Shown here one piece after another: positions 49,367 through 58,299 of a stretch of 64,000 bases of DNA (position 1 is its first letter; every line of letters begins with the position of its first letter). A program made the position numbers and the translations under genes. Source of the DNA: Streptomyces caatingaensis (GTDB taxonomy: Bacteria; Actinomycetota; Actinomycetes; Streptomycetales; Streptomycetaceae). The notes below the pieces were generated by a model. That model was not told the DNA's origin. It made no database searches and saw only the letters and a list, made by a program, of their open reading frames with translations. The stretch lies in NCBI RefSeq assembly GCF_001187435.1, contig NZ_LFXA01000013.1, positions 124,001 to 188,000 on the forward strand, written 5' to 3'.

Positions 49367-51838
49367 TTGAGTCCTGTCCACAGCATGGAAGGTCCTCCCC
49401 GGTTCGTCGTCGTCTCCATCGGCAAGCGCTCCAGTTTCCACGCCTCGGTGCGGCAGGCCCTCACCGATCTGACGGCCGGCTCCGGCCGGACGTTACGCCA
49501 CCGCTCCGCCGGCGGCTCCCCGCCGGGCGGCACCACCACCGGCCGCCCCGGGCAGCCCGCCTACCGGGACCTGCTGTCCAGGGCCCGCCGCTTCCTCGAC
49601 CAGGCGCTGCCGCGCGCGGACGTCCTGATGGTCACCGCCGACACCCCGGCGCGCGCCGCCCGTGCGGCGCGGTCCCGCCCGGCCGGGCCCGGCGTGCCGC
49701 CCCTCGTCCTCGTCGACGCGGCGGGCGCGGGGCTGGGCGGCGCCCCCCTGGATCCCCGGCCGCCGGGCACGGCCGACGCGCTGACCGCCCGCCTGTCGGG
49801 GGCGCCGCCCGACGCCCTGTCCACGGGGAACGTCGCGGTGTACGCGGAGGGGCCGCCGGCCGCCGTCCGCGTGGCCCAGCCCTACGAGGTGCTGCGGCTG
49901 CCCGACGAGCCGTGGGTGCTCACCGCCGACGTGCTGCGCCGGTTCACCGACCACGTGCAGCTCCACCACGGCGCCGCGGCCCTGCGCACGGCGTCCCGCA
50001 CCGGCCCGCCGGCGCTCGCCGCGGCCCTGCACGGTTTCCTCGCCGAGCAGGCCGGTTCCCGCTGGGGCCTGCACTACTACACCGGCTCGGTCGTCTCGGG
50101 CCTCATCTCCGAGCTGGAACGCCTCGCCGGCGCCTCCGGCAACCCGGTCCTGCGGGGCCCGAGCGAACACTCCCTGGCCTGCGGGGCGCTGGCCCGCTGG
50201 CAGCTGGACGAGGCGCCCTTCCTGATCGTCGTCACCAGCGGCATGGTCGACGAGTTCCGGGGCACGCTGGCCAATCTGCGCCAGGCCGGGGCCCGCGGCT
50301 TCGTGGTCTGCGCCGACTCCGCGCGGAACGCCTGGTTCCCCTTCCAGGGCACGGTCCACGCCGCCGAGGACTCCCGGGCCGTCCTCGCCGCCCGCGGGAT
50401 CCGGCACGTGTACCTGGAGGGGCCGGACGGGCTCGCGGAGGGCCTGGCCGCCGCCCGGGCCGCGTACCTCGCGGACGAGGGCCCGGTCGTCGTCCTCGCC
50501 ACGCCCGAGGCCCTGGCGGCCACCGCGCCGCCCGCCGCACCGCCCACGACCGCCGCGCCGCCGCCCCCGCGGGCCGCGCCCACCGTCCGCGAGGACCAGC
50601 TCGCCCCGGTGGTGGACCTCGTCAACACCGGCCCCGACCGGCTCCTTTGGCAGTGCGGCCGGCTCGACGCGGAGGAGTCCGCCCTCGTCCACGAGATCGC
50701 GGCCCGGGCCGGCGCCGGGCTCGCCGACTCGCTGGCCCGGCCGGGCACGGTGGCGGCCTACCGCGACGGCCGGCGGGTGGAGGAGTACCTGGGCAGCCTG
50801 GGCCTGTACGGCTATGCGGCCCGGGTCCACGCCTTCCTGCACGACGGCGGGCGGCTGCGGCCGCGGGACGAGCAGTGCCTGTTCCTCCTCAAGAGCCGCG
50901 CCGGCGAGGTCTCCACGCCGTTCTCGCCCCGGGCCCTGGCACGCGGACTGCGGATCGTCCAGGTCACCCGTGAGGCCGCGCACCTGGCGCCGTTCACCGA
51001 CCATCCGGTGCACGCGGAGGCGCTCCCGTTCCTGCGGGCGCTGCGCGAACGCCTCGACGTGGACCCCGCGTTGCTGGCCCGGCGGCGGGCCGCCCTGGAG
51101 CGGACGCGGGAGAGCGCGGACGACGCCGTGCACGCCCTGCCCGTCCAGCCCATGTCCGCCAACTACTTCTTCCACCGCGTACGCGAGGTGCTGGAGCGCC
51201 TGATCACCGAGGAGGGCTACACGTACACGGGCGTGTACGACGTGGGCCGCGGGGGCCTGTCGGCGATCCGCAACCTGCCCCGGACGGGCCCCGGTTTCTC
51301 CGGGTGGTACGGGCGGGCCCTGATGGGCGACGCGCTGCAGGCCGTGCCCGCCGTGGCGCTGACCCGGGACGACAACGTCCTGGCGTTCGTCGGCGACGGC
51401 GCGTCGGCGCTGGTGCCCGACATCGTGCCCACCCTGGTCCAGCAGGTGTGCCTGTACGGGCGGCGGCTGCGCCGCAACGTGACCGTCTTCCGGCTCATCG
51501 ACGGCGGGCACTCGGTGATCCGCTCGTACCACGAGGGCCGCTCCGGCTCCGGGCTGAGCCGGCAGAACCAGGTGCTGCACCTCCTCGACCCCGAGTGGAC
51601 CAAGGACTTCGGCGACCTGACGGTCCGGCACCGTCACCTGGCCGACGTCCCGCCCGAGCGGCTGCGCGACTGGCTGACCCGCCCCGCGACCGTCACCCTC
51701 TGCTCCGTGCTCCTGTCCCACAACAACGAGGGCGACGGCCTGAGCCTGCTGTCGTCCATGGGCTGGCAGCGCGACGAACTCTCCCCGCTCGCCGTAGCGG
51801 CCGCCCGGCGCGGCGGCACGGCACACGGCCGCGGCTGA
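49367..51838 (+). CDS. ThDP-dependent PigD/SeAAS-like (Stetter-type) enzyme
   Basis: An 823-residue thiamine-diphosphate enzyme. After an N-terminal domain (1-200) comes a PYR-type domain with GPSEHS near residue 265, whose Glu would activate the cofactor, followed by FLIVVTSGMVDEFRGTLANL; the PP domain has FVGDGASALVPDIVPTLV near 675 and RLIDGGHSVIRSYHEG, forming the ThDP/Mg site. Length, layout and the PigE-like partner point to the family of PigD, HapD and SeAAS, which decarboxylate pyruvate and add the acetyl unit to enals or enones. A TTA codon at 49493-49495 suggests bldA control. I choose TTG 49367 (ACGGAG before it); ATG 49385 and ATG 49343 are alternatives. Confidence 0.85.
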   Translation: MSPVHSMEGPPRFVVVSIGKRSSFHASVRQALTDLTAGSGRTLRHRSAGGSPPGGTTTGRPGQPAYRDLLSRARRFLDQALPRADVLMVTADTPARAARAARSRPAGPGVPPLVLVDAAGAGLGGAPLDPRPPGTADALTARLSGAPPDALSTGNVAVYAEGPPAAVRVAQPYEVLRLPDEPWVLTADVLRRFTDHVQLHHGAAALRTASRTGPPALAAALHGFLAEQAGSRWGLHYYTGSVVSGLISELERLAGASGNPVLRGPSEHSLACGALARWQLDEAPFLIVVTSGMVDEFRGTLANLRQAGARGFVVCADSARNAWFPFQGTVHAAEDSRAVLAARGIRHVYLEGPDGLAEGLAAARAAYLADEGPVVVLATPEALAATAPPAAPPTTAAPPPPRAAPTVREDQLAPVVDLVNTGPDRLLWQCGRLDAEESALVHEIAARAGAGLADSLARPGTVAAYRDGRRVEEYLGSLGLYGYAARVHAFLHDGGRLRPRDEQCLFLLKSRAGEVSTPFSPRALARGLRIVQVTREAAHLAPFTDHPVHAEALPFLRALRERLDVDPALLARRRAALERTRESADDAVHALPVQPMSANYFFHRVREVLERLITEEGYTYTGVYDVGRGGLSAIRNLPRTGPGFSGWYGRALMGDALQAVPAVALTRDDNVLAFVGDGASALVPDIVPTLVQQVCLYGRRLRRNVTVFRLIDGGHSVIRSYHEGRSGSGLSRQNQVLHLLDPEWTKDFGDLTVRHRHLADVPPERLRDWLTRPATVTLCSVLLSHNNEGDGLSLLSSMGWQRDELSPLAVAAARRGGTAHGRG

Positions 51839-51898
51839 GGCGGCGGAGCCCCGCCCCCGTCCCGCGGCGTCCTCGTTCTTCCTTTCCGGAGGCACAGT

Positions 51899-54448
51899 TT
51901 GTCCCGCACGGAAACACCCATCCCACCCCCGGTCCGTTTCGGCTTCCTGGCCCATCCCGTGAGCCCCGGGCACCGCAACCAGGTCCGCGCCCTCGACCTG
52001 TTCGGCCGGCTCCTCGACGAACACCGGGGCGCGGCGCGCGACCCCGGCGTGCGCCACAGCGTCCCGCTGCCGCTGTTCACCTCGGTCGTCTCGGCGGCCG
52101 GCGCCCGCTGCGCCGGTGAGGTGCGGTATCTGCCCTATACCGCCGGCCAGTTGCTGCGCCGTCCGACCGCGGCCCGCGCGATGGTCGCCGAGGAGGCGGC
52201 CCGGCTGCGCGACGCCGGGGCCCGGCTGATCGGTCTGGGCGGCGCCACGTCCATCGTGGGCGACCGGGGCGAGTGGACGGCCCGCCAGGTAGGCACCCCG
52301 GTGACCAGCGGCAATTCACTGACCGTCTACGCCGCCCACCAGGAACTGTTGCACGTGGCCCGGCTGTTGGAGCTCAAGCCCGAGGACACGCGGGTGGCGG
52401 TGGTGGGGTACCCCGGGTCGATCGGGCTGGCGATGACGCGGCTGCTGCTGGCCGACGGCTTCGCGCCGGACCTGGTCTGCCGGCGCGGCAACCGCGCGCC
52501 CTCGGCCCTGCTCGCCCACCTCGACCCGCGGGACCACGGCAGGGTGCGGCTGATCGACGACGTGTCCCAGTGCTCGGCGGGGACGCGGCTGTTCGTGGCG
52601 GCGTCGTCGGTGGGCGGCCTGCTGGACCCGGAGCGGCTGCCGCCGGGTTCCGTGGTGATCGACGTGGCCCTGCCCCGCGACGTCCCCGTCCCGCCCCGCG
52701 CCGGCTCGGACGTCCTGGTGGTCGACGGGGGCCTGGTGAGCGGCTCGGCGGAGGTGACCGTCGGCGACGGTGACCTGCCCGGGCCCACGCAGCAGCTCAA
52801 CGGCTGCCTGGCCGAGACGGTCGTCCTGGCCCTGGAGGGACGGGCCGAGTCCTTCTCGCTCGGCCGCGACCTGCCGGTCGACCGCGTCCGCGCCGTCGGT
52901 GAACTGGCGGCCCGGCACGGCTTCCTGCCGCTGCCGCTGGCCTCCTTCGGGCGGCCCGTCCGCGACGAGGACGTGCTGCGCCTGGCCCGCCACCACCACC
53001 CGGCGCGCGGCGGCCCGGGCGCGGCGCCGGGCGTCACCGAGCTCACCCGGCGGCGGTTCCGCGAGCGCGTCAACCCGCCCATGGCCCGGCTGTTCGGGGC
53101 GCACGGCCTGGACCGGGTGTTCACCCGGGGCCGGGGCTGCACCCTGACGACCGAGGACGGCACCGACTACCTGGATTTCGTGGCGGGTTACGGGTGTCTG
53201 AACCTGGGCCACAACCACCCGGAGGTGACCGGCCGGCTGCGGGAGTTCCTCGACCGGGGCGCGCCGAGCTTCGTGCAGTACGTGTCGATGCCCGAGCAGG
53301 CGGCCGAGCTGGCCGAGCGGCTGTGCGCGGTGGCGCCGGGCCGGCCGGAGCGCGTCTTCTTCTGCAACTCGGGCACCGAGGCCGTGGAGGCGGCGCTGAA
53401 GGCGGCCCGGGCCGCGACGGGTCGCGGCCGTCTGGTCCACGCGGAGAACAGCTACCACGGCAAGACGCTGGGCGCCCTGTCCGTGACCGGCCGCGACCGG
53501 CACCGGGCGCCGTTCGGCCCGCTGCTGCCGGAGACGGTGGCGGTGCCCTACGGGGATCTGGACGCGCTGGCCGCCGTCATCGACGGCGCGGCGGCGTTCG
53601 TCGTGGAGCCGGTGCAGGGCGAGGGCGGGGTCGTCCTGCCGCCGCCCGGATACCTCACGGCGGCGCGGGAGTTGTGCCGCCGGGCGGGCGCGGCGTTCGT
53701 CCTGGACGAGATCCAGACCGGGCTGGGGCGGACGGGGCGGCTGTTCGCGGCCGAGCACGACGGGCTCGACCCGGACGTGCTGTGCGTGGCGAAGTCGCTG
53801 TCCGGGGGGCTGGTGCCGATCGGCGCGACGCTGTTCCGCGGCGACCTGTGGGACGCGGCCTACGGCAGCACCGACCGGTCCACGCTGCACTCCTCCACGT
53901 TCGGCGGCGGCAACTTCGCGGCCGTGGCGGGGCTGGCCACCCTGGACGTGCTGGCCGCCGAGCGGCTGCCCGAGCACGCCGCGGCGGTCGGCGAGCACCT
54001 GCGCGGGCGGCTGCGGGCGGTGTGCGAGCCGTACGGCTTCGTCAAGGAGGTGCGCGGCATCGGCCTGATGACGGCCCTGGAGTTCGACCGGGACTTCTCG
54101 GGGGCGGTGTCCTCGCTGACGGGTGAGCTGCTGACCCGGCTGCCGGGCGATCTCCACGCGCTGGCCGACTGGCTGCCCGACGACCTGCGGACGGCGCTGC
54201 GCCGGGCGGGCACGGCGGTGGAGTCCACCCTGGGCGACCTGATGTGCCTGCGGTTCGTGAGCGCGCTCGCGCGGGACCACCGCATCCTCACCTTCGTCAC
54301 GGCCAACCGCACGCAGGTGATGCGGATCCAGCCGCCGCTGGTGCTCTCGCCCGCCGAGGCCGACCGGTTCGCCGACGGGGTCGAGGCGGTCTGCCGGGAG
54401 CTGGCGCTCCACGCGGACCTGGACGCCTGGCGTCCGTCCGGATCTTGA
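51899..54448 (+). CDS. PigE-like reductase-aminotransferase fusion
   Basis: An 849-residue two-part enzyme. Residues 1-370 resemble acyl-ACP reductases (AAR type): LIGLGGATSIVGDRGEWTAR, VTSGNSLTVYAAH, a nucleotide loop VAVVGYPGSIGLAM near 165, and LFVAASSVGGLLDPE. Residues about 380-849 are a class III PLP aminotransferase: FFCNSGTEAVEAALKAARAA, VLDEIQTGLGRTG, and the PLP Lys in VAKSLSGGLVPIGA near 632. PigE of prodigiosin synthesis has the same architecture and length and supplies the amine that cyclises to a pyrroline. TTG 51899 has GGAGG six bases before it. It follows the PigD-like gene by 60 bases. Confidence 0.88.
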   Translation: MSRTETPIPPPVRFGFLAHPVSPGHRNQVRALDLFGRLLDEHRGAARDPGVRHSVPLPLFTSVVSAAGARCAGEVRYLPYTAGQLLRRPTAARAMVAEEAARLRDAGARLIGLGGATSIVGDRGEWTARQVGTPVTSGNSLTVYAAHQELLHVARLLELKPEDTRVAVVGYPGSIGLAMTRLLLADGFAPDLVCRRGNRAPSALLAHLDPRDHGRVRLIDDVSQCSAGTRLFVAASSVGGLLDPERLPPGSVVIDVALPRDVPVPPRAGSDVLVVDGGLVSGSAEVTVGDGDLPGPTQQLNGCLAETVVLALEGRAESFSLGRDLPVDRVRAVGELAARHGFLPLPLASFGRPVRDEDVLRLARHHHPARGGPGAAPGVTELTRRRFRERVNPPMARLFGAHGLDRVFTRGRGCTLTTEDGTDYLDFVAGYGCLNLGHNHPEVTGRLREFLDRGAPSFVQYVSMPEQAAELAERLCAVAPGRPERVFFCNSGTEAVEAALKAARAATGRGRLVHAENSYHGKTLGALSVTGRDRHRAPFGPLLPETVAVPYGDLDALAAVIDGAAAFVVEPVQGEGGVVLPPPGYLTAARELCRRAGAAFVLDEIQTGLGRTGRLFAAEHDGLDPDVLCVAKSLSGGLVPIGATLFRGDLWDAAYGSTDRSTLHSSTFGGGNFAAVAGLATLDVLAAERLPEHAAAVGEHLRGRLRAVCEPYGFVKEVRGIGLMTALEFDRDFSGAVSSLTGELLTRLPGDLHALADWLPDDLRTALRRAGTAVESTLGDLMCLRFVSALARDHRILTFVTANRTQVMRIQPPLVLSPAEADRFADGVEAVCRELALHADLDAWRPSGS

Positions 54449-54485
54449 GCCCCTTGAACCCCAACATCACGCGGGAGGAACCCTC

Positions 54486-54746
54486 ATGAGCAGCATCGTG
54501 GAACAGCGTCTGGTCGACGTCCTGGTGGACCGGCTGGGCATGCGGCCGGACGAGCTGAGCCGCACCGCCCGTTTCAAGGAGGATCTGGGCCTGGACTCCC
54601 TGGACATGGTGGAGCTGGTCACGGTCCTGGAGGAGGAGATCGGCACGTCGGTGCCCGACGAGGCGGCCGCGTCCCTGACCTCGCTCGGCGACGTCGTCGC
54701 CTATGTGGAGTCGTTGCGGGGCGGGGCGGCGGGGACACCGGCGTGA
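54486..54746 (+). CDS. Acyl carrier protein
   Basis: An 86-residue ACP. The phosphopantetheine Ser lies in DLGLDSLDMVELVTVLEEEI. It probably carries the fatty acyl chain for the ketosynthase and the reductase domain of the PigE-like enzyme. Its stop overlaps the GTG start of the ketosynthase gene. The preceding gap of 37 bases contains GGGAGGAA, a good ribosome site. Confidence 0.93.
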   Translation: MSSIVEQRLVDVLVDRLGMRPDELSRTARFKEDLGLDSLDMVELVTVLEEEIGTSVPDEAAASLTSLGDVVAYVESLRGGAAGTPA

Positions 54747-55975
54747 GCGGGCGCCGGGTGGTGGTCACCGGGCTGGGCCCGGTGACGTCGGTGGGGGTCG
54801 GCGCGAAGGAGTTCCACGCCGGCCAGTTGGAGGGGCGCAGCGCGGTGCGCGCCCTCGGCAGGTTCGACGCGTCCGGTCTTCCGGTCCGCATCGGGGCGGA
54901 GGTCGATCTGCCGGACGGGCTGCGGCCGGAGCGGCGGGACGCCGTGATCTCCGACCGGGTCACGCACCTGGCCGCGGCGGCCGCCGGACTGGCGCTGCGG
55001 GACGCCGGGCTGGATCTGGACGCGGTCGACCGGGAGCGGGTGGGGGTGGTGCTCGGCACGGGGTGCGGCGGGGCGGAGAGCATCCGCGCCAACGCGGCCG
55101 CGGCGCTGGTGGGCGGCGGACGGGTCGGGGCGCGTTTCGTGCCGATGTCGATGTCCAACAGCCCGGCGGCGTGGATCGCCATCCGCCACGGTCTGGGCGG
55201 TCCGGTCACCACCAGCGTCACGGCCTGCGCGAGCGGCGCGGACGCGCTGGTGACGGCCCATCAGATGATCGTCGCGGACGAGGCGGACGTGGTGCTGGCG
55301 GGCGGCGCGGAGGCGCCGCTCACCGACCTGCTGGTGAGCGGCTTCGCGCGGATGAAGGCGCTGTCGGCCCGCAACGACGAGCCGGGGCGGGCGAGCCGGC
55401 CCTTCGACCGGGACCGCACGGGCTTCGTGCTCGGGGAGGGCGCGGCCGTCCTCGTCCTGGAGAGCGCCGGCCACGCCCGGGCCCGGGGGGCGCGGCCGCT
55501 GGCGGAGCTCCTCGGCTACGGGCGGACCGGCGACGCCCATCACATCGTCGCGCCCCGCCCGGACGGGTCGGCCGCCGCCCGGGCCGTGACCCGGGCGCTG
55601 CGCTCGGCGGGGCTCGCGCCCGGGGAGGTCTCGCACGTCAACGCCCATGGCACGGGGACCGTCCTCAACGACGCGGCGGAGGCGGCCGCGCTGCACCGCG
55701 CCCTGGGGGCGGCGGCCGCGCGGGTGCCGGTGACCGCGACGAAGTCGATGACCGGTCACACGCTCGGCGCGGCCGGCGCCGTCGAGGCGGTGGCGGCGGT
55801 GCAGGCGCTGATGTACCAGGTGGTGCCGCCCACGGCCAATCTCGACCACCCGGATCCGGAGCTGGGCCTCGACGTGGTGGCGGGCGAGCCGCGCGACGTT
55901 TCCGTGTCGGCCGTGCTGTCCAGTTCCTTCGCGTTCGGCGGGCACAACGTGGTGCTCGCCTTCGGGCGGTCGTGA
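54743..55975 (+). CDS. Beta-ketoacyl-ACP synthase (FabF/KAS II type)
   Basis: A 410-residue condensing enzyme. Catalytic Cys in SVTACASGADALVTAH, first His in NAHGTGTVLNDAAE, and Lys/His in TKSMTGHTLGAAGAVEA; FAFGGHN near the end. It should extend an ACP-bound acyl chain with malonyl-ACP. No chain-length factor or acyltransferase is nearby, so it either acts as a single KAS with the ACP or borrows primary fatty-acid enzymes. GTG start overlaps the ACP stop. Confidence 0.93.
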   Translation: MSGRRVVVTGLGPVTSVGVGAKEFHAGQLEGRSAVRALGRFDASGLPVRIGAEVDLPDGLRPERRDAVISDRVTHLAAAAAGLALRDAGLDLDAVDRERVGVVLGTGCGGAESIRANAAAALVGGGRVGARFVPMSMSNSPAAWIAIRHGLGGPVTTSVTACASGADALVTAHQMIVADEADVVLAGGAEAPLTDLLVSGFARMKALSARNDEPGRASRPFDRDRTGFVLGEGAAVLVLESAGHARARGARPLAELLGYGRTGDAHHIVAPRPDGSAAARAVTRALRSAGLAPGEVSHVNAHGTGTVLNDAAEAAALHRALGAAAARVPVTATKSMTGHTLGAAGAVEAVAAVQALMYQVVPPTANLDHPDPELGLDVVAGEPRDVSVSAVLSSSFAFGGHNVVLAFGRS

Positions 55976-55995
55976 GGGGCGCGGTCGTGAGGGCC

Positions 55996-57612
55996 ATGGC
56001 TGCTGCGGACACGGCGTCCGCCGACGTCCCCGTCCTCATCGCCGGGGCCGGTCCGGCGGGGCTCGTCCTGGGTCTCCTGCTGGACCGGTTCGGCGTCCCG
56101 TCCCTCACGGTCGAGCGGCGCGCCTCGCCGGGCGCCCTGCCGAGGTCCCGGGCCGTGAACACCCGGACGATGGAGGTCTTCCGCTGGCTCGGCGTCGCCG
56201 GGGAGGTCCGTGACGCGGCGCTCGGCCGGGAGGACGCGGGTCTCCCCTTCGCGTTCGCCCGGACGCTCGCGTCGCTCCACGAGCCGGACGCGCTGGTCGC
56301 GCGCAGCGTGGTCACCGGCCGGCGGGCCGGGCACAGTCCGGTGGCGACGGTGCTGTGCCCGCAGGACGTCGTCGAGGAGATCCTGCGCCGCCGGGTGCCG
56401 GCCGGCCGCGTCCGGCACGGGGTGCGGCTCGCCGGCCTGGAGCAGGACGGCACCGGGGTCACCGCCCGGCTCGTCGACGCCAACGGGCTTGTGGAGCAGG
56501 TGCGTTGCCGGTACGTCGTGGGATGCGACGGCGCGCACAGCGCGGTGCGGCGGGCGCTGGGGCTGCGGCTGCGGCCCGGGGGGCCGGTCGCGGAGAACCG
56601 GCACGTCCTCTTCGAGGCCGGGCTGGGCCCGCTGCTCGGCGACCGCGCCGCGGGCATCGTCTTCCTGCACGCCGGCGGCGTCCGCGGCTACCTCCAGCCC
56701 ACCGCGCGGCCGGACCGCTGGACGTTCAACCGGATCCTGGACCCGGGCGCGCCCGGGCTCCCGGACGAGGCCGTGGTGCGGGCCGTGACCGGCCGCGACG
56801 ATGTGCCGGTGACGGTCCTGGCGGCGCGGGACTGGACCAGTCGCAGCGAGGCCGCGGACCGGATGTCCGCCGGCCGCGGGTTCCTCGCGGGCGACGCGGC
56901 CCACCTGGTGACGCCCTTCAGCGGCTCCGGCCTCAACCTGGGCGTCCAGGACGCGCACAACCTGGCGTGGAAACTGGCCGCCGTGCTGCGGGGCCGGGCC
57001 GGGCCCGGCCTGCTGGAGAGCTACGACGCCGAGCGCCGCCCGGTCGCCGAGCGGCACGTCCGGGAGGACCGCGCCGGCACGGCCGCCGCGCTCGCCACCG
57101 GCTCCTGGGACCGCTGGCGCGTCGAACTGCCCCGGCGCCGTGTCAAGGACGGCCTGGTCCTGGGCGTCCACTACGAGAGCGGCGCGCTCGTCCCCGACGG
57201 CACCCCCCGCCCCGCTCCCCCCGACGCCCGCACGGAGTACGTGCCGACCGCCCGCCCCGGCCACCGCGCCCCGCACCTCCCCCTGGGCCCCGCCGCGGCC
57301 CGGGGCTCCCTCCTGGACCTCTTCACCACCGAACTGACCCTGCTGGCCGGCCCGGACGGCGGACCGTGGGCCACCGCGGCCGCCCGCCTCTCCGCCCGCC
57401 TGGGCGTTCCCGTGCACGCCTACGTCCTGGGGCGCGACCCCTCGTGGATCGCCCCTTCCTGGACCGCCCTGTACGGCATCACCTCCGGCGGTGCCGTCCT
57501 GGTGCGCCCGGACGGCCACGTCGCCTGGCGCGACCCCCACGCCCGCCCCCGCGAGGAGGCGGCCCCGGTCCTGGACCGTGCCGTGCGCACCGTCCTGTGC
57601 AGGGACGGCTGA
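55996..57612 (+). CDS. FAD-dependent monooxygenase (aromatic hydroxylase type)
   Basis: A 538-residue class A flavoprotein of the RdmE/PgaE kind. FAD sites: VLIAGAGPAGLVLGLLLDRF at the N-terminus, VVGCDGAHSAVRRALG in the middle, and FLAGDAAHLVTPFSGSGLNL; the C-terminal thioredoxin-like domain is present. It would hydroxylate or epoxidise a late product, or oxidise a pyrroline ring. ATG 55996 is 20 bases after the ketosynthase stop; GTG 55987 is possible. Last gene of the ThDP-fusion-ACP-KAS operon. Confidence 0.9.
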   Translation: MAAADTASADVPVLIAGAGPAGLVLGLLLDRFGVPSLTVERRASPGALPRSRAVNTRTMEVFRWLGVAGEVRDAALGREDAGLPFAFARTLASLHEPDALVARSVVTGRRAGHSPVATVLCPQDVVEEILRRRVPAGRVRHGVRLAGLEQDGTGVTARLVDANGLVEQVRCRYVVGCDGAHSAVRRALGLRLRPGGPVAENRHVLFEAGLGPLLGDRAAGIVFLHAGGVRGYLQPTARPDRWTFNRILDPGAPGLPDEAVVRAVTGRDDVPVTVLAARDWTSRSEAADRMSAGRGFLAGDAAHLVTPFSGSGLNLGVQDAHNLAWKLAAVLRGRAGPGLLESYDAERRPVAERHVREDRAGTAAALATGSWDRWRVELPRRRVKDGLVLGVHYESGALVPDGTPRPAPPDARTEYVPTARPGHRAPHLPLGPAAARGSLLDLFTTELTLLAGPDGGPWATAAARLSARLGVPVHAYVLGRDPSWIAPSWTALYGITSGGAVLVRPDGHVAWRDPHARPREEAAPVLDRAVRTVLCRDG

Positions 57613-57650
57613 CGGCCGGGCGGAGCCTGCGGGCCGGGTGGCGGCCCCGG

Positions 57651-58220
57651 TCAGCCGGCCTCCACCCGGGCGGCGGGCAGTCCGTCCAGGATCGCCGAGA
57701 CCGTCTGGTCCGGTGTCTGGTCCGAGGTGTCCAGCCAGAGGCCGATGCGCGGGGTCTCGCTGCGCAGGGCCCGGTCGAGGGCCTCGACGGTCCAGGCGCC
57801 GTAGCCGGTCTTGGCGCGTGCGGCCTCTCTGGTCCGGACGGCCGCGGCGGAGGGGGCCAGGACGACGACGTACAGGGGGCGGGTCCGCACGCCGGCGACA
57901 TACCGGACCAGGTCCTCCCCCAGGACGATGTCCTGGACGACCGCGGTCCAGCCGTGCCGCGCGTACTCGTCGGCCACGAGCGCGGACAGCCGGTGTCGCA
58001 GCTCCAGTTGGGCCCTGGCCTCGGCGGTCTCCTCGGGCAGCGGTTCCGCCCGGCCGGAGACGATCATCCGGCGGAAGAGGTCGCCGCGCACGTGGGCGGC
58101 CCGGGGCAGCCGCCGGGCCAGGAGTTCGGCCACGGTGGACTTCCCGGCCGCCATCACGCCGGTGATCAGGACGACCGCGGAACGGAGGTGCGAGCCCCTG
58201 TCGGCGGCGGAAGACGTCAT
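57651..58220 (-). CDS. P-loop small-molecule kinase
   Basis: A 189-residue AAA_33/Zeta-toxin-like kinase. Walker A GVMAAGKST near residue 21, then HVRGDLFRRMIVSG and VVQDIVLGEDLVRYV. Such proteins include chloramphenicol phosphotransferase and shikimate-kinase-like enzymes. It could be a self-resistance gene at the cluster edge but its substrate is unknown. Convergent with the monooxygenase gene. Confidence 0.82.
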   Translation of the reverse strand: MTSSAADRGSHLRSAVVLITGVMAAGKSTVAELLARRLPRAAHVRGDLFRRMIVSGRAEPLPEETAEARAQLELRHRLSALVADEYARHGWTAVVQDIVLGEDLVRYVAGVRTRPLYVVVLAPSAAAVRTREAARAKTGYGAWTVEALDRALRSETPRIGLWLDTSDQTPDQTVSAILDGLPAARVEAG

Positions 58221-58299
58221 GTCACGGACGTTAGTCGCCCGCCGCGGACCGGACGACCCCTTTTGCGCGGCGCGGGGCGGAGGCCGGTGTGGTGTCCGG

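Noticed and set aside
54703..55995. Extension of the FAD monooxygenase frame upstream through the ketosynthase gene
   Set aside because: That stretch is out of frame with clear ACP and ketosynthase motifs and has shadow composition. The enzyme starts at 55996 or 55987.
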